From positions 1 through 64,000 of the forward strand of contig NZ_PPTG01000025.1 of the NCBI RefSeq assembly GCF_002954245.1: a stretch of 64,000 bases of DNA. The letters run 5' to 3'. Position 1 is the first letter of the stretch; every line of letters begins with the position of its first letter. Positions 16,228 through 25,247 of this stretch are shown here, piece by piece. The translations under genes were made by a program, and so were the position numbers. This stretch comes from Cryobacterium aureum (lineage in GTDB: Bacteria; Actinomycetota; Actinomycetes; Actinomycetales; Microbacteriaceae). The notes beneath the pieces are model-generated. The model had not been told where the DNA came from and ran no database searches. It saw only the letters and a program-made list of their open reading frames with translations.

Positions 16228-18659
16228 GATGACCCCCGGTTGTCCGCGCCGAAGAGGGTTCGCGCTCGCCGCACCGCGCTGCGGGTGAACCGGCCCTTGG
16301 CCTGGTCTGCGAGGTAGTCGTCAAGAGATACCCGGCCCTGATCGTCGAGATGCCCGCCGATTTGGACCAGCATCTGGGCACGAAGCTTCTCCGTGCTGTG
16401 GTCGTCCCAGACAGTGTCGAGCGCTCGGCGCGCGGCGTCACCCCAGGCGCCGAGATCGGGTTCGAGCAGACGCGCCGAGATGGCGAGCATGTCGGTGCGG
16501 CCCATGCGGAGGTAGCGTTCTAAGATTGTCGCCATTCTCTCTTGTAATTCGCGGTCGTGCCCGCGGGCGAGCGTGATAGCGTGCCGCGGATCGGCTGATT
16601 CCAGAATCGCCTTGACGATCCATTCTCCGTAGAGGCCCCCGAGATCGTCGTACTCGGCGAGAGCATCGAGGGCCGGGTTGGGGTTGATTTTGCGCTCCGC
16701 TGCGGCGCGCTCGAAGAGTGCCAAAACCGCTCTCTGGTGCGCGCTGCGCGCCTGCAGGGAAGCGGGCAGCTCACGCGACTCCACCCTGTCGAGTGCCCGG
16801 ATAACCAGGGCCCCGCCCCCGTGCGCCCACGTCGGGTGCTGGCGAGTATCGCTGAGATGGGCCTCGATCTCCGCGGCAAGCTGCGGATCGATCGTGCGGT
16901 GAGCCTTCAGCCAGCTGACAACTTCAGTGGCACGCAGCCCTTCTCGCGTGCGAAGAAACAGCGGCCAGGCGTCGGCGGCAACGGCCAACTGCATCGTGGC
17001 CAATACCTCCATTCGCCGCTCCGGGGTGGCTCCGACGAGCTCACGAGCGCCAAACCAGGCCGTCAGGGGATGCGCGGCATCGAATACCCAGGGCGACGGC
17101 GCGAGCCAGGCCCAGGCTCCGGCCTGGAATGAGCGGATGACGGTGGCGTCACCGCTGGACAGGCCCGCGATGAGGCAGGCCGTGACGGCACGGATAACCG
17201 CGTCACACTCAACCCAGCGCGTGCTGCGCGCTGCGAGTCCCGGCTCGTGCAGCCACAACTTTGCGAGCCGCTCGATCGGCTCGGCGATCGCATCGGCAGA
17301 AATGCCGGTGTTCAACGTTTGCGCGAGTTCGAAAGTGGCTGGCAGGTTCGCCGGTGCGCTGTCCGACAGCACGCCGGCGAGCAGGGATGCGGCATGAGCC
17401 CGTGCCTCGGCATCGGGCCAGGTGAGCCGTGCCGCTCCGGCCCGGTTTGCGGTGGCCACAGCCCAGACCGCGGCCGCGGTCGGTCGTGCCGCGGCCCACT
17501 CGATCGCTGCGAGGGCGAGGCTCTGTGCCAGTTCCTCGTTGCCGACCAGGCCCGCGGCCCGAACAGCCGCATCGAGCGAGAGCATCTCATCGTCGCCCCC
17601 GGGCGGGCAGCTGGCGATGATGTCGGCGAATTCGTCACCGTACGCTTCGAGCTCATCGACGGCTCCGGCCTCCGCCAGCGCGACAACGGCCGCAACAGCC
17701 GTGCGCAGTTCGCTCACGCCGACCGTCCTGTCTGACGACGTCATGGTCGTCAGCTCGGCAGCCCGAGCGGCGAGCAGCGAACCCATGGAGCGCGCCCACC
17801 GTTTACTCGTCTCGATCGCGTCGAGCGACTCGAATGGGTCTGCCGAGAGAAACCAGCGCGCGTGGCGGGTGGCGGTCTCGCTGGGCGGCACGTCGGTGTG
17901 CTCTCGGGCCTCGAGGTCGAGAAGGTTGACCCCGAGCTCGCGGCTTCGGGCCACGGTGAGAGTCGGACTGAGCAGCGGATGAGCGCCAACGATGTGCGCG
18001 GAAGCGGCCAGCGGATTCTCAGCGAAGACGCGAAACTCGAGGTCGAGCGCTGCATCTCCGTCGAGGAAATGTGACAGCAGTGAAACCCATCGCATGACCG
18101 TGCGCTGATCAGGGTGTTTGATCACGAGGCGAACGCGTGGCGTGGCTTGCGTCTGTTCGAGCATTGTGAGAACGCTCGGCAGCGCTGCGGCGCTCCAAGG
18201 GTCGAGCGCGACGAAGCTGTGCAGGGCCGGAATCTCGAAATCCTCCTCGATTTCCAGCGGAGCCAGCCACGGCACAGCGCACTGAGAATGCGGGCGTTCG
18301 AAGGACCAGTCCGGCGCCGTAAACAACTGTGCTGGGCGATGGGGCAGCACGTCGGTCACATCCGAGGTCGTCACCGTCACCGTGAGCTGGTTCCCTGGCC
18401 GACCACTGATAGTGTCACCGGTGCTGGCACCCCGACTGATATACATGCGGTCACCGTGCCGGGCATAGGCGCACGTCGCCGGGTGTTCCAGCCAATCTCG
18501 TGACGGCAGGTTCATCGGCACGGGGTGCTGGAGTTTCTCGCACGAGTACGTCTGGTCGGAAAGTGTCGCGCCCGGAGAGCTCGCGATGAACTGAAAGCCA
18601 GATTTGCCGTTCACGGACTCCTGCGTCGAGCAGTCGGTGTATACGAGTACTTCGAACAC
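16215..18659 (-). CDS. GTPase-associated protein 1 (GAP1)-like protein
   Basis: An 814-residue soluble protein. The N-terminal domain (about 1-150) begins EVLVYTDCS and contains SGFQFIASSPG, matching my memory of the GAP1 N-terminal domain type 2. A middle alpha/beta part (about 165-290) and a long alpha-helical repeat-like C-terminal half (about 290-814, Ala/Leu/Glu-rich) follow. GTG start at 18659. It sits between two zinc-ribbon GTPases, separated by 9 bases from one and overlapping the other by 13. That arrangement is the diagnostic neighbourhood of GAP1 proteins. The helical half may be a large protein-interaction platform. Biochemical role unknown. Confidence 0.75.
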   Translation of the reverse strand: MFEVLVYTDCSTQESVNGKSGFQFIASSPGATLSDQTYSCEKLQHPVPMNLPSRDWLEHPATCAYARHGDRMYISRGASTGDTISGRPGNQLTVTVTTSDVTDVLPHRPAQLFTAPDWSFERPHSQCAVPWLAPLEIEEDFEIPALHSFVALDPWSAAALPSVLTMLEQTQATPRVRLVIKHPDQRTVMRWVSLLSHFLDGDAALDLEFRVFAENPLAASAHIVGAHPLLSPTLTVARSRELGVNLLDLEAREHTDVPPSETATRHARWFLSADPFESLDAIETSKRWARSMGSLLAARAAELTTMTSSDRTVGVSELRTAVAAVVALAEAGAVDELEAYGDEFADIIASCPPGGDDEMLSLDAAVRAAGLVGNEELAQSLALAAIEWAAARPTAAAVWAVATANRAGAARLTWPDAEARAHAASLLAGVLSDSAPANLPATFELAQTLNTGISADAIAEPIERLAKLWLHEPGLAARSTRWVECDAVIRAVTACLIAGLSSGDATVIRSFQAGAWAWLAPSPWVFDAAHPLTAWFGARELVGATPERRMEVLATMQLAVAADAWPLFLRTREGLRATEVVSWLKAHRTIDPQLAAEIEAHLSDTRQHPTWAHGGGALVIRALDRVESRELPASLQARSAHQRAVLALFERAAAERKINPNPALDALAEYDDLGGLYGEWIVKAILESADPRHAITLARGHDRELQERMATILERYLRMGRTDMLAISARLLEPDLGAWGDAARRALDTVWDDHSTEKLRAQMLVQIGGHLDDQGRVSLDDYLADQAKGRFTRSAVRRARTLFGADNRGSSWKS

Positions 18660-18668
18660 GTCGTTCGC

Positions 18669-19865
18669 TCAGGCCTTCGTCACGCCGACAAGCGACTTGC
18701 GTGCCATGAGCCAGAGCAGCGGCTCGGCGACCCGGTGCGGCTGGATACCACGGCTGCTCACCGTGGCACTCCGATAGTTGGGTTCTGCGCCAAGAGCCGA
18801 CGCTACGAAGAATCGATACGTCTGATAGTTGTGGTCGAGTATGCGCAAGAGGTCGTCACCTCCCCATTTGTTGATCAATCCGGCCACATAGTCGTGTAAG
18901 GCTTTCGACTCCTGCTCGTCGAACAGCGGTTCACCCGACGAGGGCTGGCGGATGGGGCTGTCGGGTGGAAGCTCATCGTAGAAGGCGTCGATTTTAGCGA
19001 GCACGACGGCAACAGGCTTTTTGATCTTCTTGTTCGGCTTGAGAAGTTCGGATTCCCGCAGCACATCGGTGAGCGCGCGCAGTATGGTCCGTGGCTCATC
19101 GGCCAGGGACTCCGCGTCGACTCCTCGGCGCAGCGCGTCGTCGCGATTTGCGGCGAAGCCGAACGGGTCGATCAGCAGGATGACACCATTCGACGCTTCG
19201 AGGTAGTGCAGGTCGCGCGCGCGATCCGGCGTTGTGAGGTTTTCCCCCGCCGTGTCGTAGAAGGAGAAGATCGTGGACACGGTCTGTTTGATCCCGGCGA
19301 GCCCCTCCTTGCGGAGCGTGATCGTATACACGGCCGGTACCCGTTGGGCGGCCGCCGTCTGCCCCGGAAGCAGTCCGCCGGAATCCATTTCCTTCCGGGC
19401 ATTGTCAAGATACGTCAGCAGCGGTGACGAACCGACGGAGTCGATGCTCGCGTCGAATCGGCGGGCGACGCTCTGCGTGAGCTCCTTGCCCAGAACGGTG
19501 AGCATGACAGTTTTACCGGAGCCACGCACGCCGACGATGCCGAAAAGTGGGCTGTCAGTAGTGAAATTGTCTGGGAGTACCGAGTGGCAGTTGGGACACA
19601 CGCGGGTGCCGGTTGATCCTCCGCAGTCCGGGCACGCCGGACGCACCGCGAGCAAGCCCTGGCGGCTCTGCGAAGTGAACGACTTTCGTACTGGCTCATG
19701 GTCGCCCAGGATTCGCACGCGGTCGGGGTCCTCCGACACCGTGCAGGCCGTTTTTCCGGCCGCAGGCTGGCCCCAGCACCGGTACGAGAGGTTCTTCGGG
19801 TCGATCCTGGTGTAGCAGTAGGGGCAGGGGGCGGTCTTCGTGCCGAGAAATGGGAGAGCCATCAT
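18669..19865 (-). CDS. Soluble zinc-ribbon GTPase (double-GTPase partner 1-like)
   Basis: A 398-residue TRAFAC-type GTPase. Its N terminus carries treble zinc-ribbon motifs (CPYC at 14-17, CPDC at 78-81, CPNC at 90-93). The G domain has G1 GVRGSGKT (112-119), G3 DTAGE (204-208) and G4 AKID (290-293). It has no membrane helix, unlike its partner gene at 14512-16227. Its start overlaps the stop of the fibronectin-type gene by 4 bases. Two GTPases flanking a GAP1-like gene suggest that they dimerise or act in sequence as a nucleotide-controlled switch. Confidence 0.82.
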   Translation of the reverse strand: MMALPFLGTKTAPCPYCYTRIDPKNLSYRCWGQPAAGKTACTVSEDPDRVRILGDHEPVRKSFTSQSRQGLLAVRPACPDCGGSTGTRVCPNCHSVLPDNFTTDSPLFGIVGVRGSGKTVMLTVLGKELTQSVARRFDASIDSVGSSPLLTYLDNARKEMDSGGLLPGQTAAAQRVPAVYTITLRKEGLAGIKQTVSTIFSFYDTAGENLTTPDRARDLHYLEASNGVILLIDPFGFAANRDDALRRGVDAESLADEPRTILRALTDVLRESELLKPNKKIKKPVAVVLAKIDAFYDELPPDSPIRQPSSGEPLFDEQESKALHDYVAGLINKWGGDDLLRILDHNYQTYRFFVASALGAEPNYRSATVSSRGIQPHRVAEPLLWLMARKSLVGVTKA

Positions 19866-22588
19866 TCCACTTTCATTCGGGTTGGCGACGGATCGACGAG
19901 GTGTACGCCGGGAGTGGTCGAGAAGGCGCGCACCCAGAAAGTGCCCTTGGTCGGCGGCAGCGCGACTATGACGGATGCGCCGCCGTGCGGCATAACCGTG
20001 GTGCGAGCGACGACCGAGCCCTGGGTCTGGTCGAAGGGCATAAATTTTCCGAGTTGTTTGACGACGACCACGTCGAACGGCTCCATCGGGTTCGCGCTCG
20101 TGAATCTGAGCGTCGCGGAGTTGGGTGGACCGAAGAACCGCCTCTGAAAATCGATGTCATACGAGACTGACGACGTGCCGACGACCGTCACGACCACGGG
20201 AGACGACAGCCAGTCCGTCTCGCCATCGGAGGCGATAGTCAGCACTTCAATTTTTCCGCCCGAACGCCCGATGTCGATCCGGCAGCCTCCGTGCTCGCGA
20301 TAGGTCGTCGGTGAGATCCTGCTTTCACCGGCACGATCCCCGGACTGCCAGCGCACGAGCGCCTCATAACGATCGTCCGGCCACTCCCAGGCGAGCACGA
20401 CCTGCTCGCCGAACCGTTGAGCACGCACATTCACCACAGCCGGAGCGGTTCCGAAAGTCTGCAACTGGCCGATGATGGCGTCCTCACCGTCTCGGGTGAG
20501 CGCGAGGTAGAAGCGCAGTCCGTCGGTCGTCGTTCCGCTCACGCTCTGTTGGCGCTGTCCCGTCGCGGGTGCCCGTCCCGCCAGCTGCGTTCCGGCTTCG
20601 CGCACGCTCTTCATGGGTACCCGATCGCGGAAGGACCAGGGCGGGCGTTGGGCGAAATGCCACACTTCGACGGTGTAACCGGCGATCGCCGACCAGAGGG
20701 CTTGAACCTCCTGGGTATCTCCCGCGCTGACCGCTCGCAGAGTGTATGAGGCCACCGCTCGCGCCTCGCCACGGGGAACCCCCGTCACCCGCACCTGGGG
20801 GGATCGCAGGTCGCCGCCCGCAGAACCGGCGTACACCGCGGTAATGAGGTAGGTATACGTTGCTCCGAGCGTCAGTCCCGTGGAGGTGGCTCCACTCTGC
20901 GCTCCGATCTTTATCCTGGTGGTGTGTCCGTCCGGGGCCGTCTGCGTCACCTCCACGAGTCGGGCATCCGCTGGCGTCCTCCAGCGCAGTGTGACGCTGG
21001 TGTCATCCGCTGAAACACGCACTTCGGAGACCTGCGGAAGCACGATGATTGACGCCGCCACGACAGGAGAGAATCCGCCACCGCGCGATGCTGCAACGGC
21101 GTAGAACACCGTGGTCGCCACCGGCGGTTCCGTGTCCTCCAGCCTGGTCGCCGTCAGGCCAGAGCCGAGCGCGGTGCCGTCCTGGCTGTTCTGCGGCGCA
21201 GATCCGACTTTGCGGATGACCCGGTAGCGTACATCTTCGGTAGAACCGAATCCAGGCGCCCAGGTGAGCTCGACTCCCGCGCCGTTCTGGTGCATGACGA
21301 CGACAAAGTTGAGCGGCGGCGCTGGCGGCAGCGCCTGGGCGACAGCCGCGAGGTCGTCGTCGTCGGTGCAGATGGTCAGTGCATCGTTCAGCGCCACGCG
21401 GGCGGTTTCGACGTCGCCGTCCCCGACGGCTTGCTGGGCCAGTGCGCGCAGCTCGGCGACTCTGAGTTCGGTGCGGGTCACGATGGCGAGCGCCGATTTT
21501 TGCACGTCGGTCTCGGACCCGTTCGTCTCCGCGAAGATTGACTCGTAGATGCGCCGAGCATCCTTGAGCCGGCCGGCCACGACGCATTCCTGCACCTCTC
21601 GGTACGTGCGCACCGGCGTTCCACCGTCAGCGGATCCGGCGGCCTGAACGATCCGGGCGGCATCGCCGCGATCCAAACCACTGCGCTCGAGTTCCCTGAC
21701 CGCTGCCAGAAGCAGGGGGAGGGTGCGCACGAGCCGTTGGCCGCGCTCAATGAACGTTCCCAGCACGAGTTGATGAAGTTCCGCATCGGTTGTCACGGCT
21801 CCGCCGATGGCTCCAAGAACCGTGCCCATCGCGATGTTCTCGGCAGTGGGTGGCAGGCGGTCGATCTGAGCGCGAGAGTCCCTGAGAGTTGCCATCGTCA
21901 GCATCGCGCCGGATCCGGCCTGGAACCCGTCGATGAGGCGGAAATGCTCCGGCTCGCCCTGCTTCACGAAGATGGCCGTGAGCACGCTGCGGCAGGATGT
22001 CTGGTTGATGCCGTCGCTGACTTCCTTGAGTACGTCGGGCGCTGTCGTGATTGCGGGCAGTTCGGCCACGACCACGACGCCGCCGATGCCGACCGCCTCC
22101 GCGAGCTCAGCATCAGTGACAGCGTCGTTGATCCCCGACGCCTTCGCGGCCTGTCTGAGCCGTGCGGCGGTCACGACGCCGAGCGTCTTGAACTCGGCCG
22201 CTGCGATCTTGCCGAATTCGGCGAAACCCCGCTGCGCGCGTTGGGCGCGCTGCCCGAGTGTTTCGTCCCAAAAGGCCTTCGTGCGCAGGGTGGGAAAACG
22301 TTGGGCGAGTCGCTGGTGAAGCCCGATCAGGTTGGGCGCTGCCGTCTTCAACGCAGCATTGAGCTGTGCTTTGTTGAGGCAGTCTTCAACAGCAGCGATG
22401 TGCTTGGCGGCCTCATCGTCGTTCGCGAAAGTCGCCACGTCGTAGAACTCGGCGATGTCAACGGCCGTCACCATGGTGAGGGCCGGATTCTGATCCAACT
22501 CGCGGATCGCGGACTGTACCTCGCCGATCCGCCTTTTCGCGAAGGGTGACAGTACCCGCTTGCGATAGTCAGTGCTGTCGAACGCCAT
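19862..22588 (-). CDS. Helical protein with fibronectin type III-like domains
   Basis: A 908-residue protein. The first about 420 residues are alpha-helical and charged, with no family I recognise. Two fibronectin type III-like domains follow (about 423-516 with VELTWAP and YAVAAS, and about 518-604 with VTLRWRTP and YLITAVY). The last 300 residues are beta-rich and may hold further sandwich domains (VVLAWEWPDD, VVVVKQLGK). No signal peptide or membrane helix is seen, so these sandwich domains would be intracellular, which is unusual. It lies between the first Hsp70 gene and the GTPase module and could recognise the trigger or scaffold the complex. Confidence 0.7.
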   Translation of the reverse strand: MAFDSTDYRKRVLSPFAKRRIGEVQSAIRELDQNPALTMVTAVDIAEFYDVATFANDDEAAKHIAAVEDCLNKAQLNAALKTAAPNLIGLHQRLAQRFPTLRTKAFWDETLGQRAQRAQRGFAEFGKIAAAEFKTLGVVTAARLRQAAKASGINDAVTDAELAEAVGIGGVVVVAELPAITTAPDVLKEVSDGINQTSCRSVLTAIFVKQGEPEHFRLIDGFQAGSGAMLTMATLRDSRAQIDRLPPTAENIAMGTVLGAIGGAVTTDAELHQLVLGTFIERGQRLVRTLPLLLAAVRELERSGLDRGDAARIVQAAGSADGGTPVRTYREVQECVVAGRLKDARRIYESIFAETNGSETDVQKSALAIVTRTELRVAELRALAQQAVGDGDVETARVALNDALTICTDDDDLAAVAQALPPAPPLNFVVVMHQNGAGVELTWAPGFGSTEDVRYRVIRKVGSAPQNSQDGTALGSGLTATRLEDTEPPVATTVFYAVAASRGGGFSPVVAASIIVLPQVSEVRVSADDTSVTLRWRTPADARLVEVTQTAPDGHTTRIKIGAQSGATSTGLTLGATYTYLITAVYAGSAGGDLRSPQVRVTGVPRGEARAVASYTLRAVSAGDTQEVQALWSAIAGYTVEVWHFAQRPPWSFRDRVPMKSVREAGTQLAGRAPATGQRQQSVSGTTTDGLRFYLALTRDGEDAIIGQLQTFGTAPAVVNVRAQRFGEQVVLAWEWPDDRYEALVRWQSGDRAGESRISPTTYREHGGCRIDIGRSGGKIEVLTIASDGETDWLSSPVVVTVVGTSSVSYDIDFQRRFFGPPNSATLRFTSANPMEPFDVVVVKQLGKFMPFDQTQGSVVARTTVMPHGGASVIVALPPTKGTFWVRAFSTTPGVHLVDPSPTRMKVE

Positions 22589-22657
22589 CTCTGACTCTCC
22601 GTTGTAGATCGTTGTTACGATGCTTGGGCCGAGGCCGATGAGGTCTATCGCAAGAAA

Positions 22658-24316
22658 CTAGGCGCGCACCATGCCTTCCACGGCTTGTTTTGCTTTGGCG
22701 ACATCCGCCGCCTGCATGACAGAGAGCGTGATGGGCAGGTCGATTCGCTGGTTACTGATGGGCTCGAACGCGGAAAGTTGCGCTTCTCCCTGGCTACTGA
22801 TGCTGAGCTCGAATTCGATCGCCGAATGGGCCGGTAGATTTGGGAGGTTCGTTAGAGTGGCACCGCTTGTCGGCGTGACCTCCGTGTTCGACTTGGGGTT
22901 TTCGTCTTCCACGCCGCTTATTTGCTCGTAGATGCGAATAGTGAGGTTGGTGGTATTGTCCTGCGCGGCGAATCCGGTGAACGGCCTGCGAAGTGGCAAT
23001 GACTCCTGTTGGTGGGCCACGAAGCCGATGAAATGCTCCCACTCTCCCGGAACGGCAGCGCTTTCGCGCACCCAGCGCAGGCCCAGACTGCGGGAGAGCG
23101 CATTGCGGATCTCCAGCTCTTCACCGTTGAAGATAATGACATCGGGGGCCAGCTTGCGTTCTTCGGTGCCGGTGTCATCCGTTCCGCCCACGGGCGTTGG
23201 GGTCGGCGGGCGAAGTGAAATGCCTTGCCCGTAGATCGCTGCGCCTTTCGCGACGGCAAGATCGAGGTCGGTCTTGCGCAGCGACCATCCCATCTCGTTC
23301 TCCAGTGAGGCTTGAATCATCGGCATCTTGGACGACCCGCCCACGAGCAGCACCTCCTCGAGCTTCAGGTCAGGGCGCTTCTGCTGAGCCGTCGCGAGCG
23401 TGCGCCGCACAATGTCGAGGGTCTGGTCGACCAGGGTGCGCGTCGCCGTCTCGAATTCCGCCCGGGTTACCTCAACCTTCAGTGCGACATCGCCGTATCG
23501 AAGTGATGCTCCCGCTTTCTCCTTGCGCGACAGCGACTTCTTGAGGTCCTCGACCTCGTTCGTGAGCTTTTGCACGAAATCCTCGTCCTCGGTCGGGTCT
23601 TCATCGCCCAAACCCGCCTGTGCGATGAATTTCGCCTTGACCAGTTCGAACAGCCGCTGATCCCAGTCAGCGCCGCCGAGGCTGCGGTGGCCGTCAATCG
23701 CCAGCACCTCCATCACGGTTCCGCTGGTTGCTCCGGAACTGTCGCCCGTGCCCGGTGAGAATTCCAAAACTGTGCAGTCGAAGGTTCCTCCACCGAGGTC
23801 GTACACGAAGAGGGTTTCTGCTTTGTCGCCCGTGACGCCCACTGACAGCGCTGCGGCCACGGGTTCCGTGATTATGCCGACGACCTCGAGACCCGCGATT
23901 TCGGCAGCCTGCCGTGTCGCCGCCGTTTCGCCGCGCCCGAAGTACGCGGGTACGGTGATCGCGACCTTGTTGGTGTCGATGCCCGTGGCCTGCTGCGCGA
24001 ACTCGACCAGGTCTTTGAGAATCAGGGCCGAAATCGACTCCGGGCGAAACTCCGTTCCGAAGAACTGCAGGGGAAAGTCGGTGCCCATGCTGCGTTTTAT
24101 GAGCGAGACGGTCGCGTCATGGTGGGCCACGATCTCGTTCTTGGCCTCCTTGCCCACTACGAAGCTGGTCGCACTTTCGAAGTAAACCACCGACGGTGTC
24201 GTTTCCTCGCCCTCGCGGTTGCGAATGACTTCGGCCTGCCCGAAGTCGTTGATGAACGCAATCACGGAATAGGTGGTGCCGAGATCGATGCCGAATACCT
24301 GCTCTTTATCAGTCAT
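22658..24316 (-). CDS. Short Hsp70/DnaK-like chaperone A
   Basis: A 552-residue Hsp70 homologue. It has phosphate loop 1 GIDLGTTYS (9-17), TVPAYFGRGE, the phosphate-2 loop VYDLGGGTFDCTV, and the adenosine motif LLVGGSSKMP. After the nucleotide-binding domain there is a short beta-rich substrate region, again without the helical lid of DnaK. It is clearly diverged from chaperone B in the same cluster but has the same truncated plan. A GrpE-like gene lies 68 bases upstream, which would supply nucleotide exchange. No J-domain gene is visible in the cluster. Confidence 0.9.
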   Translation of the reverse strand: MTDKEQVFGIDLGTTYSVIAFINDFGQAEVIRNREGEETTPSVVYFESATSFVVGKEAKNEIVAHHDATVSLIKRSMGTDFPLQFFGTEFRPESISALILKDLVEFAQQATGIDTNKVAITVPAYFGRGETAATRQAAEIAGLEVVGIITEPVAAALSVGVTGDKAETLFVYDLGGGTFDCTVLEFSPGTGDSSGATSGTVMEVLAIDGHRSLGGADWDQRLFELVKAKFIAQAGLGDEDPTEDEDFVQKLTNEVEDLKKSLSRKEKAGASLRYGDVALKVEVTRAEFETATRTLVDQTLDIVRRTLATAQQKRPDLKLEEVLLVGGSSKMPMIQASLENEMGWSLRKTDLDLAVAKGAAIYGQGISLRPPTPTPVGGTDDTGTEERKLAPDVIIFNGEELEIRNALSRSLGLRWVRESAAVPGEWEHFIGFVAHQQESLPLRRPFTGFAAQDNTTNLTIRIYEQISGVEDENPKSNTEVTPTSGATLTNLPNLPAHSAIEFELSISSQGEAQLSAFEPISNQRIDLPITLSVMQAADVAKAKQAVEGMVRA

Positions 24317-24384
24317 GGGTCCTCTGGTCCTGGTGCGACGAAGAATTGGTGGGTTTACTGTGCGGGTGGTGCCTCAGCCCAGCG

Positions 24385-25206
24385 TCAGGGGAGGCCGATG
24401 TCTTCGAACGGTAGGTCGAGGCTTTCGGCGGGCACAGCCACGGCAGCGATCGGCGCCGGCAAAGGCTGCGGAGTTGCCTCGGGAAACTCCGGTTTAGCGT
24501 GGTCCAGAACGACCTCGGCGAGTGCTTCCGGTTCTGCCTCGAAAGCGAAGACCTTCACGCGGGCATACAACGCTGGCTTGGCCACACCCTCGAATCGAAA
24601 ACCCTGTCGTTGAACTTCGGCGATGGTGCGGTCGAGTTTCGCTGAGTTGGTGGGGACGCGCCGAACGGCGGTGTGGAGTTGCGAGTTGAACGCTTCGCCA
24701 AGCTGGGCGTCAATGGAGTCGGCACCCAACACATTGATCGCGTCGATGACGCCATCGGCGGTGCGGGCTAGTTCAGCCTGCACCCGCTCGACGCCCAGTC
24801 GCGCATAGTCAAGATCGGCAGAGGCCAGTACCTCTGCGTGCAACTTGGCCAGTTCGGATACGGCGGGGCCCATGAGCGCCCGCATTTGATCACCCTGTAG
24901 TTCATCGATTCGATGCTGCATGCGCGTGATGATGTCTTGGTCGCTGCGGGCCCGGTCGCTCAATCGCTCGACCGACAGCGATAGCGCTTCCAAAGCGCCC
25001 ACGATATCGCTGAGATTCGTGGCCGGCGGCTCGCTCACCGCGGTGTCCTCCGCCGGTTCGGCCTCAGCTGTTTCATCCTGCGCCCCGAACTCTTCGGTGT
25101 GCTCCGCAGGGCCGACGGCATCCGCTGGTGTATCCATTGATTCTGGGGGTGCGTCGTGTTTCTCTGAAATCACTTCGGGTGTTTTTTGGAGCGGCGCAGG
25201 CTGCAT
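24385..25206 (-). CDS. GrpE-like nucleotide exchange factor
   Basis: A 273-residue protein. The N-terminal 60 residues are acidic, Pro/Ala-rich and probably disordered. A coiled coil follows (about 65-110). The C-terminal head resembles GrpE: FNSQLHTAVRRVP, then TIAEVQRQGFRFEG and KPALYARVKVF near 165-225, matching the FDP-HEAV, EV-Q-GY and RP-RVKV pattern of GrpE. It ends in a Pro/Ala tail not found in normal GrpE, which is about 180-210 residues. It is the first gene of the cluster on this strand and directly precedes an Hsp70 gene. A promoter could lie in the 41 bases after the DedA gene, but I see no clear one. Confidence 0.72.
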   Translation of the reverse strand: MQPAPLQKTPEVISEKHDAPPESMDTPADAVGPAEHTEEFGAQDETAEAEPAEDTAVSEPPATNLSDIVGALEALSLSVERLSDRARSDQDIITRMQHRIDELQGDQMRALMGPAVSELAKLHAEVLASADLDYARLGVERVQAELARTADGVIDAINVLGADSIDAQLGEAFNSQLHTAVRRVPTNSAKLDRTIAEVQRQGFRFEGVAKPALYARVKVFAFEAEPEALAEVVLDHAKPEFPEATPQPLPAPIAAVAVPAESLDLPFEDIGLP

Positions 25207-25247
25207 GGCAACAACTTAGCGGGAATCGCGACTCGAGGTGACGTGTG

